A stretch of 8,738 bases of DNA from Crocinitomicaceae bacterium (GCA_030830385.1 JAURNA010000265.1:1-8738); one strand, 5' to 3'. Shown: positions 1 to 8,256, numbered from the stretch's first letter. A program made the numbers and translations. Notes: generated from the letters alone by a model not told the origin.

Positions 1-635
1 AAGTACTCGCAGAAGGAGCCCAGGGAACGTTGCTCGATATCGATTTCGGAACGTACCCGTTCGTTACCTCATCCAATACCGTAACGGCAGGTACCTGCAC
101 GGGATTGGGTGTTGCCCCAACGAAGATCGGTCGCGTTATTGGAATCTTCAAGGCATACTGCACACGTGTGGGCAGTGGCCCCTTCCCCACTGAACTAAGC
201 AACGAAGTGGGTGAAATGATCCAAAAGGCCGGACACGAATTCGGCGCTACAACCGGTCGACCTCGACGCTGTGGATGGATTGATTTACCCGCACTGCGCT
301 ACGCCGTAATGATCAACGGGGTAACTGAACTGAGCATGATGAAGGCCGATGTATTGGACGGTTTTGAAAAAATTAATGTTTGTACGCATTATTTAATTGA
401 CGGTGAGCGATACGATTACTTCCCCTACGACGTTAATGACGTGGAAATCGTTCCGGTTTACGAAGAAATTGAAGGGTGGAAATGTGATTTGACGAAGCTA
501 TCATCGTATGACGATGCACCGCAAGCGTTGAAGAACTATGTGAAATACCTCGAAGAAAAACTGGAAGTGCCCATCTCGGTCGTCTCTGTTGGACCGGATC
601 GAACACAGACATTATCGAATACCGTTCTTGCTTGA
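1..635 (+). CDS. purA: Adenylosuccinate synthase, C-terminal half (5' end outside window)
   Basis: This enzyme joins IMP and aspartate using GTP to give adenylosuccinate, the first committed step from IMP to AMP, in the cytoplasm. The reading frame is open from base 3 and gives VLAEGAQGTLLDIDFGTYPF at once, the strongly conserved PurA segment just before the IMP-binding loop. Further along are TGRPRRCGWID (the arginine-rich loop that contacts IMP and aspartate), KADVLDGF (corresponding to the GTP guanine-binding TKLDVLDG region) and a terminal VGPDR motif followed by TQT. About 211 codons are present of a family length near 420-430, so about half is missing on the left. The stop TGA at 633-635 overlaps the TTG start of the next gene, suggesting co-transcription and translational coupling. 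The identification is secure. The true start lies outside the window. Confidence 0.97.
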   Translation, partial: VLAEGAQGTLLDIDFGTYPFVTSSNTVTAGTCTGLGVAPTKIGRVIGIFKAYCTRVGSGPFPTELSNEVGEMIQKAGHEFGATTGRPRRCGWIDLPALRYAVMINGVTELSMMKADVLDGFEKINVCTHYLIDGERYDYFPYDVNDVEIVPVYEEIEGWKCDLTKLSSYDDAPQALKNYVKYLEEKLEVPISVVSVGPDRTQTLSNTVLA

Positions 636-2221
636 GCAGACGAAAGAACATACCCAACAATGCGCTGCTCGTTGGCGCATTTTTTTTGCTCCCGATTCAA
701 CTTTTGAGTCAGGGTGGTGGACTTGAATTACTTCCGGGTGCCGATTACATTGAAGGAGATAATGGCCGGGGCTTTCACCGACTGATTGGAAATGTCTCTT
801 TCAAGTATCAAAGTAACACGATGTACTGTGATTCCGCCCATTTCTACGACAAACAGAAAGTCGTTCTCGCATACGGTCATGTACACATCAACAAAAAGGA
901 TACGCTCAATTTGTTCTGTGACTCGCTCTACTACAGCGGCCAAAAACGGAAAGCAAAGCTATGGGGAAACGTCCGCATGCGGGATAAAGAGTATCGCCTG
1001 ACAACGGACACTCTCGAATACGACGCCGTTAGCAACCAGGCATTCTACCACCACGGAGGAAACGTCGAAAACAGCTTGACCGGAGAGCGGCTCACGAGTC
1101 GCGTTGGGTATTTTTATCCGGAATCGAAGAATGTCTTTTTCAGTCATGACGTCAACTATTCCGGCAAAGGATTGAATATGAATACCGATACACTCCAATA
1201 CGTTTACAACAAGAGCACTGCATATTTTCACGGTGCAACGACCATTCAAATGGACGGTTCAAACATGTATTGCGAGTCGGGTTGGTACAATACCGAAACG
1301 GAAGAAGGAAGTCTGCAACGAAATGCCTGGATCGCGCGTGAAAACGAATACATCGCAGGAGACACACTGATTTATCATGCCCAATTCGGCGAATACGAGG
1401 GAATTGGAAACGTGTACTATATCGATTCTGTTCAGCAAATGGAATTCCGTGGTGATTACGCCTACCATTCCGACAGTTTGCACTACTCCGTCATTACCGG
1501 GAACGCGTTGGCTTCGAAATCAAATGATACGGATACGCTGTTTTTACACGCAGACACCTTGTATTCGTACCGGGATGACTCAACTGAGCTCTTCAAGGCC
1601 TATCGCGGAGCAATGCTGTATTCCCGGCATTTCCAGGGCAAAGCCGATAGCATCACATATTGCAAGGATTCAAATCGAATTGAGTTTTACACCGACCCCA
1701 TTTTCTGGACGAAAGGATCAGAATTAAAAGGACAGTTTGTCGAAGTGATACTCAAGGAAGATTCCATCATTCACCGGGTTCATGTACACGACAGGGCGAG
1801 TGCATTGATGGAAGTCGTCAAAGATACCTTGTACAATCAAGTGGGAGGAAATGCGATTACTGCATTTTTTAACGACAATGACCTGTACCAGATAGATGCA
1901 AATGGAAATGCAATGACCGTTTTGTTTCCAGAGGACGAGGAAGTTAATGATTCCACCGTTGTAAAAAAACGCCTGGGGATGAACCGCCTGTATTCGAGTG
2001 ATTTGCGCATTTATCTCGACAGCAATGAAGTTACGGGTATCACCTACCTCCAGGAGCCGGATGGTGTCTTCTACCCCATGGATCGAATCAAAAAAGACGA
2101 GCAATTCATCCCTGGCTTCGAGTGGTTGGATGCGCTGCGACCCAGGAGTGTTGAGGAGATGATGGTGGGTGAGCGCATCGATCCCGAAAAAGTCGTTTTT
2201 GAACCTGAAGAGAACGAATAA
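632..2221 (+). CDS. OstA/LptA-like exported envelope protein (OstA_2 type)
   Basis: This is a 529-residue exported protein. Its N-terminus is basic (MSRRK), followed by a hydrophobic stretch at about residues 11-25 (ALLVGAFFLLPIQLL) and a likely cleavage near SQ-GG, residues 26-29. The mature part is built of repeated short beta units carrying D-T/S-L-x-Y type motifs: CDSLYY (96-101), DTLEY (126-130), DTLQY (186-190), DTLIY (244-248), DSLHY (281-285) and DTLYSY (308-313), alternating with GN-V units. This is the beta-jellyroll pattern of OstA/LptA proteins that carry lipopolysaccharide across the periplasm. The C-terminal FIPGFEWLDALRPRS is, from memory, typical of Bacteroidota versions. By family, it probably acts in LPS transport or outer-membrane assembly. 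No lptB/C/D partner is nearby, so the exact role is inferred. The TTG start overlaps the purA stop and was chosen because it begins the signal peptide directly. No Shine-Dalgarno is visible. Confidence 0.85.
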   Translation: MSRRKNIPNNALLVGAFFLLPIQLLSQGGGLELLPGADYIEGDNGRGFHRLIGNVSFKYQSNTMYCDSAHFYDKQKVVLAYGHVHINKKDTLNLFCDSLYYSGQKRKAKLWGNVRMRDKEYRLTTDTLEYDAVSNQAFYHHGGNVENSLTGERLTSRVGYFYPESKNVFFSHDVNYSGKGLNMNTDTLQYVYNKSTAYFHGATTIQMDGSNMYCESGWYNTETEEGSLQRNAWIARENEYIAGDTLIYHAQFGEYEGIGNVYYIDSVQQMEFRGDYAYHSDSLHYSVITGNALASKSNDTDTLFLHADTLYSYRDDSTELFKAYRGAMLYSRHFQGKADSITYCKDSNRIEFYTDPIFWTKGSELKGQFVEVILKEDSIIHRVHVHDRASALMEVVKDTLYNQVGGNAITAFFNDNDLYQIDANGNAMTVLFPEDEEVNDSTVVKKRLGMNRLYSSDLRIYLDSNEVTGITYLQEPDGVFYPMDRIKKDEQFIPGFEWLDALRPRSVEEMMVGERIDPEKVVFEPEENE

Positions 2222-2290
2222 ATCTCATGTTCAGACACCCATCGGAACTCATCCCCGTTGATCCTGTAAACAAGTTAGTATCCATACCCC

Positions 2291-3097
2291 ATGCAAGTAG
2301 TCAAGCCAAAGCACAGAAGTCCTTTCAGAAAGTTCGTGGGTAAAGAGTATTATATCTTTCGACGATATCTCAAATGGCATTTGGGGTCTCAAAAATTCGC
2401 AGTTGTCAATGAAAATGTCCGGTTCGTACATTCTGTTTTTAAGCACCAATCATTGATACTTCGTCCATTAAAAAATGTGGACATGTATTTACAAGAAAAC
2501 AAAAGAACTAATCTGAGAATTGCCATTGGACATTTGAATAACGTGGTCATTGAACCGGGGCAAACATTTTCAATATGGAAACTTGTTGGAAGGCCTACCC
2601 AATCCAAAGGTTATTTAACTGGCTTGGTGTTAAATCAGGGAAATATATCAAAAGGCATTGGCGGTGGATTATGTCAGTTAGGCAATTTACTCTTTTGGAT
2701 TTTCGCTCACAGTGAATTAGAAATTACCGAACGGTACAGACATGGGTTCGATGTCTTTCCAGACGTGAATCGAAGTATTCCATTTGGAGCGGGTGCAACA
2801 CTATCGTACAATCACATTGATCTACAAGTTCGAAACACATCTCAAAATTCATTTCAAATTAAACTTTGGCTTGATGACACGCATTTACATGGTGAGCTTT
2901 TGTCTTGTAAAAAAGTGCATTACAAGTACAAGGTAGTTGAACGAGATCATATTATTACGCAACAAATCTGGGGTGGTTACACGCGCCACAATCGCATCAT
3001 TCAGATCGAACAAAACGCCGAAAAGAAAAATGAAAGACTCTTGGTAGAAAACCACGCAATTATGATGTATTCGCCATTACTTGAACAAAAACTATAA
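2291..3097 (+). CDS. vanW: VanW family protein
   Basis: This 268-residue protein belongs to the VanW family, first named from the VanB-type glycopeptide-resistance cluster, whose biochemical role remains unknown. The diagnostic core is present: ETF-like PGQTFSIW (89-96), VGRPTQSKGY (99-108), GGGLCQLGNLLFW (124-136), then RYRHGFDVFPDVNRSIPFG (148-166) and GATLSYNHIDLQVRN (168-182). No signal peptide or membrane segment is visible. Length fits the family, and the ATG at 2291 is the natural start. It follows the OstA-like gene by 69 bases on the same strand with no promoter box seen between them. No vanH, vanA/B, vanX or two-component genes lie nearby, so a lone VanW should not be read as vancomycin resistance. 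Four sampled 60-base stretches (2401-2520, 2641-2700, 2821-2880) are about 33% GC against about 52% in the OstA-like gene (1021-1140), suggesting a different origin. Confidence 0.88.
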   Translation: MQVVKPKHRSPFRKFVGKEYYIFRRYLKWHLGSQKFAVVNENVRFVHSVFKHQSLILRPLKNVDMYLQENKRTNLRIAIGHLNNVVIEPGQTFSIWKLVGRPTQSKGYLTGLVLNQGNISKGIGGGLCQLGNLLFWIFAHSELEITERYRHGFDVFPDVNRSIPFGAGATLSYNHIDLQVRNTSQNSFQIKLWLDDTHLHGELLSCKKVHYKYKVVERDHIITQQIWGGYTRHNRIIQIEQNAEKKNERLLVENHAIMMYSPLLEQKL

Positions 3098-3579
3098 AAC
3101 GAACTACTATTGAGATTGAGGCTCTGGTTCCATTTTGTCTTGGGTTCGATGGTACAACTTGGGGTTGCCTTCATATGCTTAATGAGTATTCAACCCATCT
3201 CAGGACTATCCGGAGTTCATCACCAAACGGATTCTCCCATACCTCCTACTATGACTTTGGCATTTCCCTACAATATCCATGATGTTGATGGCGTTCATTT
3301 TGCAATTTGAGCACCGGATCATGCCGTAAACCCACACATTACTTCTCGTCTAGAACATTTCGTGCATCCTACTTTTGCTCAGTGCATTCATTACTGCCCG
3401 TGTTCACTTTCCCATCCCCGTTCCAAAAGATCGCATTTAACCAACTAAACATAGCCACACTTCACTTACCGTTTAACTTTAACGTATTGCCCACACTCGT
3501 GGTTCCAACAGTCATCTTCACACATTTGATTGCTCTTCGGAAATTGATTCGAAGACAGCTTCCTGATAAAACGAATGAT
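3098..3579. other. Gene-free block between convergent vanW and rsh genes
   Basis: No convincing gene was found in these 482 bases on either strand. The plus strand has two open stretches (TTG start at 3110 to 3310, and TTG start at 3307 to 3594). Their translations match no family I know, and the second runs into the 3' end of the rsh gene on the other strand. On the minus strand all three frames hit stops within about 40 codons. Between 3361 and 3540 the plus strand has about 57 C against 23 G, a stronger skew than in adjacent genes. There is no strong GC hairpin plus T-run terminator for either convergent gene. A TACTTTTG at 3370-3377 matches the Bacteroidota -7 box, but no gene follows it. 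It could be a decayed gene, a dispersed noncoding repeat, a long 3' untranslated region or an unrecognised RNA. Confidence 0.6.
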
Positions 3580-5799
3580 TTACGATTCCTCTGAATTTCC
3601 CTGGCGAACGACTCGTTGTACGCCTTCCACTTCCTCGAACTTTCTCATGAGTGTTGTAAGGTGCTCGGTATCATAAACCATCACATTCACCTTCCCTTCG
3701 AAAATACCGTCGTGGGTAGTAAATGAAATCGAACGTATGTTGACGTTGTGCTGATTGGAGATAATCTCCGTGATTTTGTTTACCAGACCTACACTGTCAA
3801 TCCCTACGATGGAAAGCGAAGCAACGTTTTCCTTCATATCGGCCTCTTTCCAGCGTGCTTTGATGCAGCGATAGGCCATTTTGGATTGCAGGTGCTCGGC
3901 ATTCGGACAGCTATGACGGTGAATTTTGATTCCTTCGTTAATCGTGATGAAACCAAAGACTGTATCTCCGGGAATTGGATTGCAACAACCGGCCAGTTTG
4001 TACTGGATGTTCTTGAAATCCTCACCAATTACGATCGTATCTCCCTTTGCATCGATTTTGGAAGCGCTGGCTCGTCTTGTTTTTCGGGTAGATGGTACTC
4101 TTTGCGTACGGATAATTCCCGCTTCGCTGTCCATTTCACGGAGCTTAGTAAGATCAATCTTGCCTTTTGCAATCCGGAAATACAACTCAGTAGCACTCGG
4201 AACTTTGTAGAACTTTTCGAGTTTGGATATGTTCTCGGATACAAAATGCAGGTTGTGCTGACGGAACTTGCGCTCGAGAATTTCACGACCGTCCATGGCA
4301 ATTGCCTTGCGTTCTTCATTCAGCGATGACTTGATCTTTTGCCGTGCGCGCGCCGAAACCACAAACTTCAACCATTCTTCGTTTGGCTTCTGTTTACTGG
4401 AAGTAATGATTTCAACCTGATCACCGTTCTGAAGCTGGTAGCTCAATGGCACAAGACGATTGTTCACCTTTCCTCCAATGCACCGACCACCGACCTGCGT
4501 GTGAATGTCGTAGGCGAAATCCAGTATTGTCCCGCCAGTTGGGAGTACACGCAAATCACCTTTCGGTGTAAAAATGTAAATCTCTTCGGCAAATAAGTTC
4601 AATTTGAACTCGTCTACGAAATCCATTGCATTCGCATCCGGACTTTCCATCAGATCGCGGATTTCAGAGATCCATCGATCAAACTTGCTATCCTCGGATT
4701 TCGATTCTTTGTATCGATAATGCGCTGCGAAACCTTTTTCAGCAATCTCGTTCATACGTTTCGAGCGAATCTGCACTTCCACCCACTTGCCGGTAGGGGA
4801 CATAACCGTTGTATGAAGTGACTCATATCCATTTGCACGCTGTGTACTGATCCAGTCACGGAGTCGATCAGGGCTTGGTTGATAGAAATCTGTTACGATC
4901 GAATAAATGCGCCAGCAATCCGGTTTTTCCAATTCCGGTGGCGTATCCACAATGATACGGATCGCGAATAAGTCATACACCTCATCAAAAGGAATCCCTT
5001 TGATGTTCATCTTCTTCCAAATGGAGGAAATCGATTTTGTTCTCGCCTTTATTTCGAACACATATCCTTCATTTAACAACGCTTCCTTGATGGGTTGAAC
5101 GAACTTTCGAATGAAGCGGTTACGCGCGTCTTTGGTAGACTTCAGCTTTCCTTCCACATCCCGATAAATGGAAGGATCTGTGTATTTAAGTGCGAGGTCT
5201 TCCAACTCGCTTTTGATGGAATACAACCCCAATCGGTGTGCGAGTGGCGCGTACAGAAATTTCGTTTCCGAAGCAATCTTCACCTGCTGATCATGGCGCA
5301 TGCTTTCTAACGTTCGCATATTGTGAAGACGATCGGCTAGCTTGATCAACACCACGCGAATGTCGTCGGAAATCGTGAGAATCATTTTGCGAAAATTCTC
5401 TGCCTGAACCGAAGCATTCTCATCGAACACCTCGGGAATTTTGGTCAGACCATCGATTACCATCCGGACCTTTTCGCCGAACAAATCCTCTACATCTTCC
5501 AGGTTGATGTGGGTATCTTCCACTGTGTCATGTAGCAATGCACAGACAATCGAAGTGGTTCCCAGTCCAATTTCCTCCGAGCAAATCCGGGCCACCGCAA
5601 TAGGATGAAAGATGTAGGGTTCACCCGATTTGCGTCGCATATCTTTGTGCGCTTCTACAGCAACGTTAAACGCCTTACGAATCAGGCGGGTATCTTCCTT
5701 CGATCGATTATCTGCAGCGCGTAACAATCCCCGAAAAGCATTCAGAATATCTTTTCGTTCACGTTCAAGATCGATATGCTCAGGTACTTCAGCCGCCAC
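3580..5799 (-). CDS. rsh: Bifunctional (p)ppGpp synthetase/hydrolase, RelA/SpoT family
   Basis: This 739-residue enzyme makes and degrades the alarmone (p)ppGpp in the stringent response. Domains in order: an HD hydrolase at about 40-200 with the metal-binding set H65, H90-D91 and D156 intact (FHP, LLHDTVEDT, KLADRLHN); a synthetase at about 240-365 with RTK (253-255), the acidic residue in VYDLFAIR (D276), GYESLHT (324-330) and EVQIRSKRMNEIAEKG (341-356); a TGS domain at about 405-466; a conserved cysteine region with CC (605-606) and HRHSC (627-631); and a C-terminal ACT domain at about 658-735. Both active sites look complete, so both activities are expected. The start is GTG; the next in-frame ATG, near residue 54, would cut into the HD domain. 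The start lies 12 bases after the fumarylacetoacetase stop, behind a purine-rich AAAGAAGAAC. The stop is TAA. Confidence 0.96.
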   Translation of the reverse strand: MAAEVPEHIDLERERKDILNAFRGLLRAADNRSKEDTRLIRKAFNVAVEAHKDMRRKSGEPYIFHPIAVARICSEEIGLGTTSIVCALLHDTVEDTHINLEDVEDLFGEKVRMVIDGLTKIPEVFDENASVQAENFRKMILTISDDIRVVLIKLADRLHNMRTLESMRHDQQVKIASETKFLYAPLAHRLGLYSIKSELEDLALKYTDPSIYRDVEGKLKSTKDARNRFIRKFVQPIKEALLNEGYVFEIKARTKSISSIWKKMNIKGIPFDEVYDLFAIRIIVDTPPELEKPDCWRIYSIVTDFYQPSPDRLRDWISTQRANGYESLHTTVMSPTGKWVEVQIRSKRMNEIAEKGFAAHYRYKESKSEDSKFDRWISEIRDLMESPDANAMDFVDEFKLNLFAEEIYIFTPKGDLRVLPTGGTILDFAYDIHTQVGGRCIGGKVNNRLVPLSYQLQNGDQVEIITSSKQKPNEEWLKFVVSARARQKIKSSLNEERKAIAMDGREILERKFRQHNLHFVSENISKLEKFYKVPSATELYFRIAKGKIDLTKLREMDSEAGIIRTQRVPSTRKTRRASASKIDAKGDTIVIGEDFKNIQYKLAGCCNPIPGDTVFGFITINEGIKIHRHSCPNAEHLQSKMAYRCIKARWKEADMKENVASLSIVGIDSVGLVNKITEIISNQHNVNIRSISFTTHDGIFEGKVNVMVYDTEHLTTLMRKFEEVEGVQRVVRQGNSEES

Positions 5800-5811
5800 T
5801 TTCGTTCTTCT

Positions 5812-7086
5812 TTATTTCGTTGGTAATACTTTTGTTGATACTTCGCCAAACCCTACTCGCACTCCATCCTTGGAACTGAATCCGCGCATGATAACCGTAT
5901 CTCCATCCAGAATAAATTTACGTTCAGAACCGTCATTCATTGGAATCGGCTTGGTTCCTTTCCAGGCCAATTCCAGCATGGATCCATATGAATCCGGCGT
6001 TGGACCGGAAATCGTACCTGATCCCATCAAATCTCCTGAACGTACGTTGCAACCGTTTACTGTGTGATGTGCCAATTGCTGTGCCATGGTCCAATACATG
6101 TATTTGAAATTCGATTTACACACAGAGTTTTCCTCTCCTCCATCAGGCTGAATCAAGACTTCGAGGTTGATATCGTAGGATTTCCGGCCTCTGTATTTCA
6201 GGTAATCCAGCACTTCAGGTTGCTGGTCCGGACCATCTACTTTGAAGGGTTCCAATGCATCTAACGTAACAATCCATGGAGAAATCGAAGACGCAAAGTT
6301 TTTCGCAAGGAAGGGTCCGAGGGGGATGTACTCCCATTTTTGGATGTCTCGTGCAGACCAGTCATTGAACAACACCATTCCGAAGATGTAATCCTCTGCT
6401 TCTTCGGTTGAAATGGAATCTCCCAGTGCCTTGCCATCATATGTAATGAAAGCCATTTCCAATTCAAAATCCAGCAATTTACACGGTCCGAATACCGGAT
6501 TTTGATCTTCTGCCGGCTTCTGCTGCCCTTTTGGACGATGAATCGCTTCTCCTGAAAGAATCACCGAGCTCGCACGTCCGTGGTATCCAACCGGAATCCA
6601 CAACCAGTTTGGAAGCAACGCATTGTCCGGGTCGCGGAACATCGTTCCAACGTTGGTAGCGTGTTCGCGGCTTGAGTAAAAGTCGGTGTAATCTCCGATC
6701 TCAACCGGCATACACATTTCAACCTGATCGATTGGTACCACAACTTGATTGACATGATGCTCGTGGTTCTTCAGGTCGGCTGAACCCGTACTGAACAACT
6801 TCAAAAGGCGTTCGCGAAGCTTACGTGTTCCCTGCTTTCCTTTGCGCATCATTCGGTTGAGAGAATCCGAGTCAAAATCTTCCATTTCAAACGGAAGGTT
6901 CTCCATGTACCCAAGAACAAACAGTGTTTTCAGATCAATCACGTTGTCTCCAATTCTGGAAGCAACCCGTTTTTTACCTCCGTTAATCCGAATGATCCCG
7001 AATGGCAGATTCTGGATTGGGAAATCGGATCCCTCTGGAACTTCGATCCATGATGTCAATGATGAATAGTTTGCGCTAAGGCTCAT
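5812..7086 (-). CDS. fahA: Fumarylacetoacetase
   Basis: This cytoplasmic enzyme splits 4-fumarylacetoacetate into fumarate and acetoacetate, the last step of tyrosine and phenylalanine breakdown through homogentisate. At 424 residues it is close to the 419 of the human enzyme and aligns with an offset of nine residues around the active site. The metal and catalytic residues are all present: D135, Y137 and H142 in DYTDFYSSREHATN, R151 in MFR, E208 and E210 in FELEM, D242 in FNDWSARD, Q249, Y253, K262 in FLAKNF, and the GSGTISG loop near the C-terminus. The N-terminal SH3-like domain (about 1-125) is also there, marking a full-length eukaryotic-style FAH rather than a short FAH-family hydrolase. 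It begins at ATG 47 bases after ychF and ends 12 bases before rsh. No homogentisate dioxygenase or other pathway gene is in the window. Confidence 0.97.
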   Translation of the reverse strand: MSLSANYSSLTSWIEVPEGSDFPIQNLPFGIIRINGGKKRVASRIGDNVIDLKTLFVLGYMENLPFEMEDFDSDSLNRMMRKGKQGTRKLRERLLKLFSTGSADLKNHEHHVNQVVVPIDQVEMCMPVEIGDYTDFYSSREHATNVGTMFRDPDNALLPNWLWIPVGYHGRASSVILSGEAIHRPKGQQKPAEDQNPVFGPCKLLDFELEMAFITYDGKALGDSISTEEAEDYIFGMVLFNDWSARDIQKWEYIPLGPFLAKNFASSISPWIVTLDALEPFKVDGPDQQPEVLDYLKYRGRKSYDINLEVLIQPDGGEENSVCKSNFKYMYWTMAQQLAHHTVNGCNVRSGDLMGSGTISGPTPDSYGSMLELAWKGTKPIPMNDGSERKFILDGDTVIMRGFSSKDGVRVGFGEVSTKVLPTK

Positions 7087-7133
7087 AATGCATTTACTTT
7101 TCTATGTATAAATGTACAGTTATTTCGCAATCA

Positions 7134-8231
7134 CTACACGTTGAATCGGAAATGCATGATGTCTCCATCTTCCACTACGTATTCCTTCCCTTCAACTCGG
7201 AATTTTCCTGCTTCTTTCACTGCAGATTCACTTCCCAAATCGACAAATTCCTTGTATTTCATTACTTCGGCACGAATGAATCCTTTTTCGAAATCCGTGT
7301 GGATAACCCCGGCCGCCTGCGGTGCTGTCATTCCTCTTCGAATCGTCCAGGCGCGCACTTCCTTCTCTCCCGCCGTGAAATATGTTTGTAGGTCCAGTAG
7401 TGCATATGCCGATCGAATCAGGCGGTTCACACCCGGCTCTTCCAACCCGAGTTCATCCAAGAACATCTGACGTTCATCATAGGTTTCCAAATCCATGATG
7501 TCCGCTTCGATTTTGGCTCCGATCACAAGCACCTCAGCGTTTTCATCCGCAACTGCATTTTTCACGGCATCCACGTATTGATTTCCGTTTTTAACCGATG
7601 CCTCGTCCACATTGCATAAGTACATCACCGGTTTGGATGTAATTAACTGAAATCCGTTCATGAACGGCTCATCGACCTCTTCCATTGATACGGTTCTCGC
7701 CGATTGCCCGTTTTCAAGTGCCTCTTTGATTTTTACTGCAAGGTTGTGTTCTCTCAACGCATCTTTGTCTCCTGACTTAATGATTCTGGACAACGATTGA
7801 ATTTTCTTTTCGATCGTTTCCAGGTCTTTCAGTTGAAGTTCAATATCGATGATTTCCTTGTCCCGAACAGGATCTACAGAACCATCCACGTGTACAACAT
7901 TGCCGTCATCAAAACAACGCAAAACATGAATAATCGCATCGGTTTCACGGATGTTCGCGAGGAATTGATTCCCCAGTCCCTCTCCTTTCGAAGCTCCTTT
8001 CACCAACCCGGCAATATCCACAATTTCCATGGTGGTTGGGATCACCTTTTGCGGATTCACCAACTCATCCAGTTTTTCGAGACGAGTATCCGGGACCGAA
8101 ATCGTTCCAATGTTCGGCTCAATCGTACAAAACGGATAGTTCGCCGACTGTGCTTTCGCGTTGGATAAACAGTTGAAAAGGGTTGACTTCCCAACGTTCG
8201 GAAGCCCTACAATTCCACACTTTAATGCCAT
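7134..8231 (-). CDS. ychF: Redox-regulated P-loop ATPase YchF (Obg/OLA1 family)
   Basis: YchF is a near-universal cytoplasmic P-loop NTPase that associates with ribosomes and, unlike most of its class, prefers ATP. The 365-residue product has GLPNVGKS (9-16, P-loop), DIAGLVKGASKGEGLGNQF (72-90, G3 and the switch II glycine-rich loop) and NVDE (207-210) in place of the GTP-specific NKxD, which is the family's mark. Residues 281-364 form the C-terminal TGS domain. C35 in PFCTIEPN matches the position of the redox-sensitive cysteine reported for the E. coli protein. Length and start (ATG, MALKCGIVGLPNVGKS) fit the family exactly. It is the first gene of the leftward group, with a -7 box a few bases upstream, and is followed after 47 bases by fumarylacetoacetase. 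No Shine-Dalgarno is seen. Confidence 0.97.
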   Translation of the reverse strand: MALKCGIVGLPNVGKSTLFNCLSNAKAQSANYPFCTIEPNIGTISVPDTRLEKLDELVNPQKVIPTTMEIVDIAGLVKGASKGEGLGNQFLANIRETDAIIHVLRCFDDGNVVHVDGSVDPVRDKEIIDIELQLKDLETIEKKIQSLSRIIKSGDKDALREHNLAVKIKEALENGQSARTVSMEEVDEPFMNGFQLITSKPVMYLCNVDEASVKNGNQYVDAVKNAVADENAEVLVIGAKIEADIMDLETYDERQMFLDELGLEEPGVNRLIRSAYALLDLQTYFTAGEKEVRAWTIRRGMTAPQAAGVIHTDFEKGFIRAEVMKYKEFVDLGSESAVKEAGKFRVEGKEYVVEDGDIMHFRFNV

Positions 8232-8248
8232 GCTGAATAAATTTCCGA

Positions 8249-8256
8249 CAAAGATA
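8249..8256 (-). promoter_or_regulatory. Putative -7 box for the ychF transcript
   Basis: Read on the minus strand this is TATCTTTG, a full match to the Bacteroidota -7 consensus TAnnTTTG. It ends 17 bases before the ychF ATG, so a transcript would have a short leader of about 10-14 bases. No TTTG or TTG element lies at the usual distance of about 19-21 bases upstream, so only the -7 half is supported. The motif has six fixed bases and a few matches are expected by chance over both strands of the window; the position is the main argument. Confidence 0.5.

Noticed and set aside
2227..2343. 38-codon plus-strand frame with ATG overlapping the vanW start
   Set aside because: It overlaps vanW in another frame, matches no family I know and has no promoter or ribosome-binding site. 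Probably chance.
2291..3097. Glycopeptide resistance locus
   Set aside because: Only VanW is present. None of the ligase, dehydrogenase, dipeptidase or sensor genes is nearby, and VanW-family proteins occur widely outside resistance clusters.
3430..3490. Repeated TTTAAC words suggesting integron attC core sites
   Set aside because: RYYYAAC-like words occur (as GTTTAAC and ATTTAAC), but I found no partner GTTRRRY site or paired hairpin in the block, so an attC site is not supported.
3535..3556. CTTCG...CGAAG stem as a terminator for the convergent genes
   Set aside because: The stem is only five base pairs with a 10-base loop and has no T-run on either strand.
3110..3594. Two plus-strand open frames in the gene-free block
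   Set aside because: Both begin with TTG, have unusual C-rich composition, resemble no known protein and the second overlaps the end of rsh. Described as part of the block instead.
7105..7118. Small palindrome-like TGTA...TACA and a near-match to the -7 box (7109-7116) before fumarylacetoacetase
   Set aside because: Arms are only 4 bases, the box misses the final G and there is no -33 element at the right distance. The gene is more simply read through from ychF.
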